Origin: Palaemon carinicauda
Taxonomy: Eukaryota > Arthropoda > Malacostraca > Decapoda > Palaemonidae
DNA: 64,000 nt
Direction: 5' to 3'
NCBI RefSeq assembly: GCF_036898095.1
Contig: NC_090729.1
Location: forward strand, 71,540,047 to 71,604,046
In this document: positions 20,814-30,699 of the stretch, piece after piece
Layout: each line of letters begins with the position of its first letter
Position numbering within the stretch: position 1 is the first letter of the stretch
The notes under the pieces: generated by a model
What the model was told of the DNA's origin: nothing
Databases searched by the model: none
What the model saw: only the letters and a program-made list of their open reading frames with translations
Program-made: the position numbers and the translations under genes

Positions 20814-21963
20814 AGTCTCCGAGAGTTCTGGTTCTAGTGGTGATGGTGACTCCTATGGGGTGGCTGCAGTAGTTGCATCCTACCTTTTGCCCCACGATTG
20901 TAACAAGTCCCGACTACAGAGGAAAAGTCGCCATACTACTAGAGCTATTACTCAGCCTAAGTCCATTCTTAAGCCAGCTAGAACTTACGAGAGAAAGAAG
21001 GCACTGGATGCTTGGTTATATCCTCCAAAAAATTGTGATGAGACTCCTGTATTAAAGTCTGAATCGTTTCGAGATCGTTTGGTCCCCCAACTGTAGGAGA
21101 ACAGCCCCACTGAAATGTGTGAAACCCCAATTTTGTCTCCCTAGTCGGCGGTTCACTGACCAGTGCCTGAATTTCCAACGCCCCAGTTCTTAGCTTCTTC
21201 TTTCCGAGAGGAAGGTGTTGTTCATCCTCCAGGGAATTGGGAATTCTAGGAAGTTTCCAATATTCCGGTATTGGAACTATTTTCTGTTGGTTCCAAGAGT
21301 TCCAGTCCAGATTGGCCAAGACCTACTACTTTAGAAAGCCCTGTTTCTGAATTGGCAATGTCTATTCATCCTGATTATGACTTTCTCGGCTTTTTGTCAC
21401 CCGATTATGACGACCGACTGTCGCCTGAAGATCCCACCTCTAGTGGATTTAGTCCCCCATGGACTAGGACAAAAGGTCCTGTTCTTAACCTACATTTAGT
21501 TCAGCCTCAAGTCCTGGAGTGGAGACCTCGTCTCACTGGCCAGACGAATACTACTTATATCCATCCTCCATTCCTGAGACACCTCAGAATTCAAACCCTT
21601 TCCGACATTCTGATGGTAGATTAAAACACCGGTCACAGCTCAAGGCTGAAGTTGTACAGTCAGGTCTATCTAACCTGAATCATCGCCTGATTTTTCGGGA
21701 TTTTTATTGTCCTCTTTCGAGTCTACGGATTCTGTCTCTGGTTTACCTCAAAGAAGGTCGATCACCCGCAAATACCAACTGTTATGCGAGGTTATCGATC
21801 GATTAAAGACACCCAGCTTGTACCTGGAGAGTCACCAACTTAGCCTGTTTCCGGTGCTGCGAGAAATTAATATGGCTCACCAGCAGATTGTTGAATCCCG
21901 ACGCATGTCCCAAGACAGAATTTTGAGACTCGGAAGAAGAACTATAAATCTCCCACTGAATTA
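20814..21963 (+). pseudogene. Gypsy 3' tail ORF, unknown function
   Basis: Open segments run on after integrase: a Ser-rich stretch, then Lys/Arg-rich sequence (20,880-21,080), a Pro/Ser/Asp-rich stretch (21,271-21,620) and a final helical, charged segment (21,707-21,964). Frames shift several times. No signal peptide or transmembrane segment was seen, so I do not call it an envelope gene. It may be a C-terminal extension of Pol or a decayed third ORF. Confidence 0.4.
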
Positions 21964-22059
21964 ATCTTTGTACAGTTTTTATTGGAAGTTTTGATAGTAA
22001 TTACCATTTTATTTATTAGTCATGTTTTGATTCTCACATTGGGGTAGTTGGAAGGCTGT

Positions 22060-22070
22060 AGAAGGGGAGA
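22060..22070 (+). other. Polypurine tract of the Gypsy element
   Basis: AGAAGGGGAGA lies a few bases before the TGTGTAAGG that I take as the start of the 3' LTR. Such tracts prime plus-strand DNA synthesis. Confidence 0.6.
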
Positions 22071-22073
22071 CAT

Positions 22074-24277
22074 TGTGTAAGGTAATCTTTATGTAGTCAC
22101 AGTTTGTGAAAAGGTTGCAATAATTGTTAGACTGTAGATTGACCTTGACCGTGACAGTTATAATAGATTCAATAAATTCTTATTATCCTGTAATACCTGT
22201 AGTCCAAAATCAATAAGTTCTGTATTTTTTTACCCTCCATTGATTTTGGACTAATATGAATGTAATATTTTTCTTGATAGCTCCTGAATGTATATCTGTA
22301 ATAGTGAAATATTTCCTGTAAATATAATGAGATTCTTTATATTGCATGTTATTGAAGCATTGTCAGAAGGAATAGACGATAATCTAATTTTTTGTTTGTA
22401 ATTACTGGATCTCCATTGTGTTTGATAGTTTATCGTCTATTCTTATTGCTTTTTGTTAAATCATGAAGCTGTGAAATAATATATTGTACCTAATGTAAAT
22501 TTATTTAATTTTATATGTATCTGAAGGGACGGATGATGAATTAAATCTTTAGTTGATCATCCTACCTTTTTACTGAATTTATTTTTGTCATGTAAAATTT
22601 TTTCACTTGAATGTACATAGTTTAATAGGGTGTTGCTGTCAGTTACAAGGCATTTTTTGGATGGGCTTGAGAGCTAATGGGGGTGGGTGGGGGGGGGGAG
22701 AATGGAATAATGGATGGTTTGTGTCTAAGAAAGCTTTGTGGGTTGAATGTTATGAAACACTCTATCATTTTTTTTTTGTAGCTCTCAAGTCCTTCCCCCT
22801 CCCAAAAAAAAGTGCCTTAATCTTTTATTATTTCTTTTTAGGTATGGGCAGCAGCCCCCCTACACTCAGAGGGGAATTTAGACTAAGTACTGTACCTGTG
22901 TATAGGAAAGATGAAGTTGCCAGAAGGATAGTTACTCAAGACTTGTATTGTGAATATTTTTGCCCTGCTTCATTGTAACTTGAATCGAAATTAGAAGCCA
23001 ATGAAACTAGATTAGTCTTATCATTGACCTAGGTTGTAATATATTGACACTGTTTATGGGCAGTTTCCCTGCCAAATCTGAGAATTTACCTTGGAACCCT
23101 TGTTGCAGAGTCCCTTCCCAAACTTGTAATTTACGTCAGTGATTTCTGAAAGTGACCAGTGACCCAGGTAGAATTTTAGAGAAATATTTTAAACGGTGTC
23201 ATAAACTTTAATAGTTCACAGGAGCTATTGAAATGGAATATCTGGTCGTAGGCCCAGGAAGTGAATTCAGATGTTAGGAGGAGAGTGACTGTTCGAGTTT
23301 AGTCTGAATTGTTCCATAATTATCAAAACTCCTTCCAAGAATGAGAGATGTAGTCACTATTGTTGTTGGTCAGATAAGTTTCGATGACAACGAAACCTTA
23401 TCACAGTGCAGGTTTACAATTGGAGATTTTCTAGACATTGCTATCATAAGCCCACAGAGACCCGCACAGTATCGTGTGGGACAGTCATGGCATGGCTCGT
23501 ATGCCGACAGGGTTGCCATGGCTGCCCCAAGCCGTTCACCTGGACATGACAGAGTGTATTGACACACTCCACCTCGACCTGTCCCCAAACCTGCACCTGT
23601 GGAAGTGCGCCTGCCATCATCACACACCCCGGATAGGTCTCAGAATTTAAGAATTTTTAAGTAACCTTGCAGCCTAATGGTAGACTGGATATTGATAAGG
23701 ACAGTATTGCTTTAGGGAAAATTATTGCAGTACAGTATTTTCACAGTGTTATATTTTATGTTAGTTGGTTGATTAGAGTTGTTGTGGAGATCATTGGACC
23801 ACCCAGGCAATACACACGGTTGCTTTTATCATGTACTACAACATGTAGATGTTAGTAGTATAGCATTAGGAAATTATCTGGAATGATTTAGATTTTTTCT
23901 TTTTTTTGTTTCATTTATAAATAGATATTTTTCCTTGTTTTTATAAAGACAGAATTTCATTCCAGAACCTTTCCCCATGGTGTCCCTTTCTCAGCCACTG
24001 TTTTTTTAGTATTGTTTTTTTCATTGTTTATTTTCCTTTCACCTAATGTTCTAATTTTACTTATATCCAGCAAGATTAAGGCGGAGGATAAATAAAAGGA
24101 GGAAGTAAGGTTCTAGCTGGGTCCCTTTGCCCAGTATAAATCAAGGGGTGGTGCCCAGAGCTCCGTTCTCTTGACCTATTACCTAGATTTTTGGGTATTC
24201 CACCGTTGTATATTTTTTGTGTAGTGAACGTTGGGGTGTGGCCGGCATTCGGACACTAGGCAGTTCGGGTGCCTACA
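22074..24277 (+). repeat. Gypsy 3' LTR (about 2.2 kb), 3' end lost
   Basis: The LTR starts at TGTGTAAGG after the polypurine tract. Its last 73 bases (24,205-24,277) match the 5' LTR remnant at 3,465-3,536. The final 30 or so bases seen on the 5' side are absent here, because satellite sequence abuts at 24,278. Inside are AT-rich sequence, a G-run (22,677-22,700), a captured gag fragment (23,472-23,641) and a TATA-like AGTATAAATC at about 24,132, which could be the LTR promoter. The ORFs here are short and unconvincing. An LTR of this length is long for Gypsy. Confidence 0.6.
23472..23641 (+). pseudogene. gag fragment captured inside the Gypsy LTR or 3' UTR
   Basis: These 170 bases match gag 4,905-5,074 with four mismatches by eye (about 97-98% identity) and no gaps. 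The fragment includes the same in-frame TGA that interrupts gag at 4,993. Confidence 0.9.
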
Positions 24278-24370
24278 ACATGAGCTTGCAACTGCGACAA
24301 CTGGAGCTCTCAACATGACCTTGCAACTGCGACAACTGGAACTTGCAACAGGAGCTTGCAGCTGTAACAA
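24278..24370 (+). repeat. Satellite array block 2
   Basis: Three to four satellite units (CAACATGAGCTTGCAACTGC type) are wedged between the Gypsy LTR and the DIRS-2 5' end, in the same orientation as block 1. Confidence 0.9.
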
Positions 24371-24925
24371 ACTATATTTTTGGGCTCGGCCATGTCGTCC
24401 TGATGTAAGGTTCTTTTAGGTAGCTTCCTAACGGATATTTGCTACAGTGATACTCCCAGAGAATTAACCATGGGTCTCCAGAATTCTAACTCCTGGCGTG
24501 AGTGTCCTTAATATATCTTTAAGGATATAGCATAATATGAAGGGACGTATTTTTTTATACGACACAGCAATCTTCATCCCGAATAGGATTTAACTCTTTG
24601 AGGGAGAAGAGTGGCGAACGAAAGGGGAGCCGTTATCAAGGTACCCGGTGGACCTCCTCCCTGTACTACTACAGCCCATCATTCCTTCGAACTGTAGCAT
24701 TTAAGCTAAGTGCGCTCTCACGTTTCTCTCGGTGTTATTATTGTTTATTGGAATATTATCATGCAATCTCCAGCATCTTCATCCTCTGGAAAGTTGAGCA
24801 TTTGATCTTCCCTGTGTATAATTTTCAGCTCCCTTCTCACAGTTGAATTTGCATAATTTAAGTGTGTTAAGTGGAGCGCAGCCAACACCGGAGGCGGCCA
24901 TTTTGAGAACGCTGTCGCACAACAT
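24371..24925 (+). mobile_element. DIRS-2, 5' terminal segment
   Basis: It starts with the terminal repeat TTTGGGCTCGGCCATGTCGT and continues with a leader containing TCCAGAATTCTAACTCCTGG and GGGGAGCCGTTATCAAGG, then GCAATCTCCAGCATCTTC and CTCTGGAAAGTTGAG. The same order is found in the DIRS-1 leader on the minus strand (33,816 down to about 33,200). The leader breaks off at about 24,925 and resumes at 33,819, so this is the detached start of DIRS-2. Confidence 0.75.
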
Positions 24926-25395
24926 AAAACGGATTTTGAGCGAAGCGATAAATCTATTTTTGGGTGAGATAGCCATGTCGTCCTGATGGCAGGTTCTAGT
25001 AGCTTCCTAAGGGATATATGTACTACAGTGATAGTCCCAGAGAATTTACCTTTAGGTCTTCAGAATTCTAACTCCTGGCGCGAATATCCTTAAATTTCTC
25101 TCAAGGATATTGCATAATATCAGGGACGTATTCTTGACACGCCACATATCAATCTTCACCCCGAATAGCGTTTACGCTTCGAAGGAGAAGTGGCAATTTT
25201 TGAAGGGGAGCCGTATCATGGTTACCCTACTTCTCATACTACTATCAAGTATCAAGATGGCGGACATTCCTTATAGCATTGAGCATGGTGCTACAGATAT
25301 AATAGTTTTAGGAGGGATTCTGCGAAGACTTTTTCTATAGAAAAGGAGGGTGGGTCCATCAGGACAACATGGCTATCTCGCCCAAAAATAGATTT
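24926..25395. mobile_element. Foldback/MITE-like element 1 with DIRS-type ends
   Basis: It starts ACGGATTTTGAGCG, continues into CTATTTTTGGGTGAGATAGC then CATGTCGTCCTGATGG, and ends with the inverted copy of that terminus (25,357-25,394), where the outer 20 or so bases are missing next to DIRS-1. The body between carries the same block as DIRS leaders (TCCAGAATTCTAACTCC type). I interpret it as a non-autonomous derivative of the DIRS family. It has no coding capacity; the 76-aa plus-strand ORF here is not convincing. Confidence 0.7.
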
Positions 25396-25431
25396 TTGTT
25401 TTTTGGGCTCAAGCCATGTCGTCCTGATGGA

Positions 25432-26249
25432 AGCATACCTGAGCATTACTGTATCTGTGGATTTTCATCAGTGCCTTAACCTTGGGAAAAAAATTTTCTA
25501 TGCTTATCTGGACCATTTGAGACAAATGACGTTACCGTTATCCGTCATTATCACTAATCATAAACAATGTTAGTGCTTCCTGCCCCTTACAGGGAAGAGT
25601 CATACTAGATGGTAGAAAAGGGGCCTCAAGGTTAGCATATATTGTATGAACAAACATAAGTATTCACTGGGTATACAAACGGTCTCATGGTTTGTATATA
25701 TTGTTGGAACAATATCAGTGTCCATTATATCCATTGTTTGTAAGCATACAATCATATGGGTTTACTTACATGAGTAAGTCAAAGAACTCTGGCATCTTAA
25801 ATATGCAAATAGCCGGGTGAATTAGGACACAATTACATTCTAATATCCATTTATTTCTGATAAATGACTAAATGAACAAACAAATGAAACGAATGTAACA
25901 TGATAAAGGAATTATACATGCAACGTATACAGAAATAATTTTTCCCTTTTGAAAGGGAAGAAATGACGAGTGCCACTCTAAGACTGAAAATTTTGTAATA
26001 AATTTTTCCTTTTATAATTTCTGTAAATGTTGTATCCTATCAACACTGTGTACTATGTACACACGGCACCAGTGTTATCTGTATAATTCTACACCTGAGA
26101 TTTTGAAAAGATTTAGTGTCACCATGGTAACACTCATTTAGAGGGTATCACACTAGAAGTATTGACACCTTTTCCCTTTAATTGATAGTCCCAATCAATT
26201 AACTGTTCGTCGCAGTAATTAGACGACAGGTTTTAATACACTACCTGCC
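25432..26249 (-). other. DIRS-1 3' non-coding region
   Basis: About 820 AT-rich bases lie between the recombinase and the 3' terminal repeat. No ORF or RNA gene was recognised. Confidence 0.6.
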
Positions 26250-27442
26250 GTCACCACATAATGCTTCAGTTCGTGGACTTGCTTAGCGTAGTGTTTGTAG
26301 AACACACTGGATGATTTCCATCCAGTATTTGAACGAAGACGCTCAAAGTCCATACACTGAAAAAAGTTCAGTGATGAAGTAATTTTCCTCGGATCATGAC
26401 CTGCAGGAGTACTGTCAGAATCTACTCTGCGGATAAAGTAGGTGAGCTTCGCCCTCAGTTGTTTTAGGGTTAAGTTTGATCCAGAGGTTTCTCCTTTAAA
26501 GAGCTGTCTCCCCTAAAGTCTGAAGTTCTACGAAGATAAACCTTTAGACACACTACGGGACATAGAGAGACATCTTCCTTCAGAGGGCAGATTCTCCAAG
26601 GACCCCACCTCTTAGTGGGTAGCTCGTTCTTAGGAGAAAGGTTGGATCAGGAAAGAGATTAAGTTCTCCCCCTTCTGTGAACTGAATGTGGCCCTCATTT
26701 CTAGATAGGGCTACTATTTCACTAACTCTAGCCCCAGAGGCTATAGCGAACAGAAAAATAACCTTTTGGTTAGATCCTTGAGGGAACAATCTTCATTGTT
26801 CACAGATGAGACATAATGTAGGACCTTGTCCAAAGACCATGAAATGGGCTTTGGAGGTGCTGAGGGCCTAAGCCTTGTGCATGCCTTCGGAATCGTATTA
26901 AAGATTTCATTCGCCAGATCCACTTGAAAGGCATATAAAAGAGGTCTAGTCAAGGCTGACTTGCACGTAGTTATTGTGTTGGCTGCCAGACCTTGATTAT
27001 GAAGGTGGACAAAGAAGGACAGACAGAAGTTCATTGAAATTTCTTTCGGTCCTTTTGCTTTTACAAAAGCAACCCACTTTTTCCAAGATGGCTCATATTG
27101 TCTTCTAGTTGACTTAGACTTGTATTCTTCTAAGAATCCTATATTGCCTTCTGAGATCCCAAATCTTTTCCTAACCTCCAGGGCAAGAAAATCATGAAAT
27201 GAAGGGTTTGGGCTCTCTGTGATAAATCGAAGGCAATTAACTTCTGAGCCCTCTGAGATAGTACTTGGTTCAGTACTAGGGCCAGCCTCAGCCTCAGTTC
27301 CTTCGCTAAAGGGAACCAGTTGCTCTCGGGCTACATGGGAGCCACCAGAGCTATTCCTCCCTGGAAGGACCTCAGCATGTTGAGGACCTTCAGCAGGAAA
27401 TTGGATGGGATGAACAGGAATTCCTGAGTCCATCTCTTCCAT
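26250..27442 (-). pseudogene. DIRS-1 tyrosine recombinase
   Basis: The minus-strand N-terminal core-binding region is present (FLEEYKSKSTRRQYEPSWKK, FFVHLHNQGLAANTITTCKS). The catalytic part has FAIASGARVSEIVALSRN (first catalytic Arg, near 26,745), GHDPRKI (His and second Arg, near 26,395) and GWKSSSVFYKHY (nucleophile Tyr region, near 26,290). This is the R-HxxR-Y set of tyrosine recombinases, which in DIRS elements integrate a circular DNA intermediate without target duplication. Frameshifts near 26,765 and 26,520 disrupt the frame. Confidence 0.82.
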
Positions 27443-28760
27443 ACTAGAGACATGGTGTCTGTTATCTCCTCTAGAGGATCCTCATATGGGGCTACATATC
27501 GAGGTAGTTTCTTGATGACGCTCATCACGAAGAGGTCGATCTGCAGCTCGGGAACTTGTTCCCATCTATGAGAGAATAGGTCTGCGTCTGTGGACCATTC
27601 TAACTCTACCGGCCTGAGTAGAGCATCTGCTGTCACATTGCGGATCGATTGTATATGAACTGCTGATAGGGGCCATCCTTTTAGGCAAGGGATAGCTAAC
27701 ATCACCTAAACTATACGAGACGATCTCTAGCCTTGTCGGTTCTGACTTCTCATTATCGCTTCGGTGTCCCAGATCAGCCTGAGGAGGTCTGATCTGCGTG
27801 GAGAGAGTTTCCCCAACCACGACAGGACTAATATGGCCTTAGATAGAAATAACCGAGTCCCTTGGATTTTCCTCTGATGGGAGTGAACACCCCATTCTTC
27901 CGACTAGGCATCCATGCGGATGATCTTCAATAGTCGAGGTAGTTGCAAGGGCACGATTTTCAATAGGCTTTTGGCCTTTGACCATTGTTAGGGAAGCGAT
28001 TAAGGAAAGACCGATATCAGTCCTTTTAGATCTCTTCGAGCGTTTGATGCGTATCTTCTCTAGACTCTTAACGCATCTCTCAGCTGTGCTCTTAGCACTG
28101 GGTCTGTCACTATTGCGAACTGGAGAGAGTTCAGAATTCTTCCTTGTTAGCGTCTTGGAATCCTGACTGATTACCATAGTCTCTTGACCGACCCTGTGAT
28201 CTCCTTTTACATCCCTAAGGGAAAGGAGAGCCGGTGTGACCTCAGGTTTCGATAGTGTTTTAACCATTGAAGCCTTTGAGCTGGAGAGAATCGAGACTTC
28301 TTGAAGCTGATTTTGCATCCCCGATGTTCCAGGAACCGGATTACTTCCTTGGATGCTCATAGACCAGCCACTTTGGGTGCTGCCTACACCAGCCTTTCGT
28401 CCAGGTACTTTGTTACCTGAACTATTTCTAGGCTTGATTTTTACGTAACTGTGTCCGCCAAATCCGGGAAGATACTTAGGACTGTGTTTAGTCCGACAAG
28501 TATCTTTCCTTGGACTTACGTTATCCTCTGTAACTTGAATCCTAGGTAGGAAGAGAGGGGGGTGACTGACTGGAAGCTGCCAATAGGCATCTTTCAGGTC
28601 TGACAAGACTGTGAACACCCCTTTTTTTTAAATAGGGTCCTTATGTTCAGAAGGATTAACATTCTGCACTTGCTGTTTTATTTGAACTTGTTGAGTGGCA
28701 ACAAGTCTAGAATGACTCTTGAGTTTTCTTGAGTCCTTCTTATGAACACCAAACAGCCTT
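27443..28760 (-). pseudogene. DIRS-1 RT and RNase H, frameshifted
   Basis: Fragments in order are RVILDLLPLNKFK (28,700), SDLKDAYWQLPVSHP (28,600, catalytic Asp region), a heavily frame-shifted middle, and AVHIQSIRNVTADALLRP (27,640), the RNase H C-terminal motif. VPELQIDLFVMS and KLPRYVAPYEDP follow, leading to the recombinase. The MPFGL and YLDDW blocks seen in DIRS-2 are not readable in one frame here. It is degraded and non-functional. Confidence 0.75.
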
Positions 28761-30660
28761 CCCTGGAATTCGATGGACTATTACTTTCCTTACCACCTGT
28801 ATGTTCTAGAGCTCTAAGGTATACTCTTCCAGGACGGGGTTGGGGTGTAGGAAGAGTTGAGGAAATAATGGTAGAGGCATGTGTATTTTCCATCCTAGTC
28901 ACATCTTCATTAGGTCTTGGACCCAAGGATCGAAGGTCCAGCAATCCTGAAGGAACCTCCATCCTACCAGAAGCATCTCTTTGCTTCGACTGATCAGAAG
29001 GTTTGCTTCTTCGACCACCTGCCTGTGGCACCGCGATCATCGAAACTGTGGGATGTTGTTGGGAACCCGCAGCCGTGAAAGACTTTCTCTTCGAAGAGAT
29101 GCCCCACTTCTGGAGAAGTCCCATATTCTCCGTGATGGCTTTCTTAATCACCTCTCTGACTACCCCGTTTGGAAAGAGGTCTCTACCCCAGATGTTGGAA
29201 GATATCAGCTTCCTGGTTTCATGTTTCATTGTTGCGGCAGCAAACACATACTTCCTACAGGCTCTCCTAGCCTTCATAAAAGCATAAAGGTCTTTTACTA
29301 AGGTGGCCATATGCATTTTGGCTAAGACCATGAGCATGTCTGGGGTACTTTGATGGGCTGAACACAACTCCATACAATCTGTAGGGATAGGGAGGCTGCA
29401 AGTCTCTCCTTTGTCTCTTGTTCCTTGCGCAAAAGAAATTCAGAAAGTTTAGGGAGATTCTCGCTAATCTGTCGTCCAGTGACATCTGCGTCTAGTTTCC
29501 CTACTGAAAAGGTTAAATGGACTTCCTTCCAATCCTTTTCCTGCATGGGAAAGGCTAGTGACTGAGGCTTGCACTCCTCGAGTGCAGGACATGGTTTGCC
29601 TGCCTCCACTGCCTTGGCAACAGATTGGAATGCCTTCCACGTGAAGGGGAATGATATTGAAGGAGAAGCAAGGAAGATAGGGTGTCTGTTACTTAGTGTG
29701 AGCACTTTCGACACCGAGTAACCCGCCTTTCTCAGGCTACTTGATAAGATAGCCTGTGCCTTATCATGGTCGAGAATCATGACCTCCTTCGGTTCCGTTT
29801 CTTTTCCTGACGTTGGTTCATGCTTCAGTCAAATGAAGCAATTAGGAAAAGCATTAAAGCTTGGCCAAAACTGGATTTCGTCTAAAGGAACAGCACCCAT
29901 CTTCTCCGAAATGTAGAGTTTGACGTCTAAAATCGGCATAAGCTCCGCATACCTCCAGGGATTGGTTTTGGAGCATGTCGGAAGGTCTTGATCTCTGGGT
30001 CGTTTGTATGACCCTTGGGGAGCGACAAGTGGAGCTTCATAGACCTCTATCTTGAATTTCGCTTCCTCCTTTTCGGCTTGTATGCGAAAGTTTTCCATTA
30101 GACCCTTCATATGGGCCAATAACTGGTCCATTTTGTCTAATAGAGGGGTAGAAGGTGAAGATGTCGAAGTTGACGGCTCTAGAGCCGGCACAGACGGAAG
30201 CAATTCCGACACAACATTGTCCACCTCTTCCCGTGGGGGCTTCCCGCCCTCCGTCCCAAAGGCTATCTGGACGCAGGGAGGTGCGAATCTTGCCTAGGGC
30301 ACCACTATATCCTTACTTGCTTTCGGGAATAGTAAGCTACGCATCCTATCATTAGGTAGGTATAGTCCCGGAAAGATCTTCTGGAACCCTCTTACCCAAT
30401 TGCGTAGTTTCTTACGAGCTGCATCCCTAGACTCCATCGACTTGGGATTATCAAAACCTTCGGACACTAAGGTCCGACATATATTGCAAGCTTGGGGGTT
30501 CCAATAATGCAGGGATTCGGAAATAATATTGCAGGGGGGCATGATACCTGCATGTATTATGACCGTAAAAGTACTTATGAATGTATAAGTACTTTCTCTT
30601 AATATTGCAGAAGACTGCAACACATGTCATCTGGGGTTCCTCCTGCAAAGAAAGGAAAGC
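28761..30660 (-). pseudogene. DIRS-1 gag-like ORF
   Basis: Segments match DIRS-2 gag: an N-terminal Cys/His motif region near 30,640-30,470 (CVAVFCN, then WNPQACNICRTLVSEGF), SRDAARKKLRNWVRGFQKIF (30,400), HDKAQAILSSSL (29,770), GKPCPALEECKPQSLAF (29,590), LVKDLYAFMKARRACR (29,300) and SSNIWGRDLFPNGVV (29,200). Frameshifts and stops separate them. It is presumed to encode the RNA-packaging protein. Confidence 0.7.
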
Positions 30661-30699
30661 AGAATGAGTATACAATTGATTATCTCACGGATAAGCAAT

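Noticed and set aside
20814..21963. Envelope gene of a retrovirus-like Gypsy element
   Set aside because: No signal peptide, membrane anchor or cleavage site seen; composition is charged and Pro/Ser-rich.
22607..22978. 123-aa plus-strand ORF as a gene
   Set aside because: It spans homopolymer and G-rich runs inside the LTR and has no recognisable domain.
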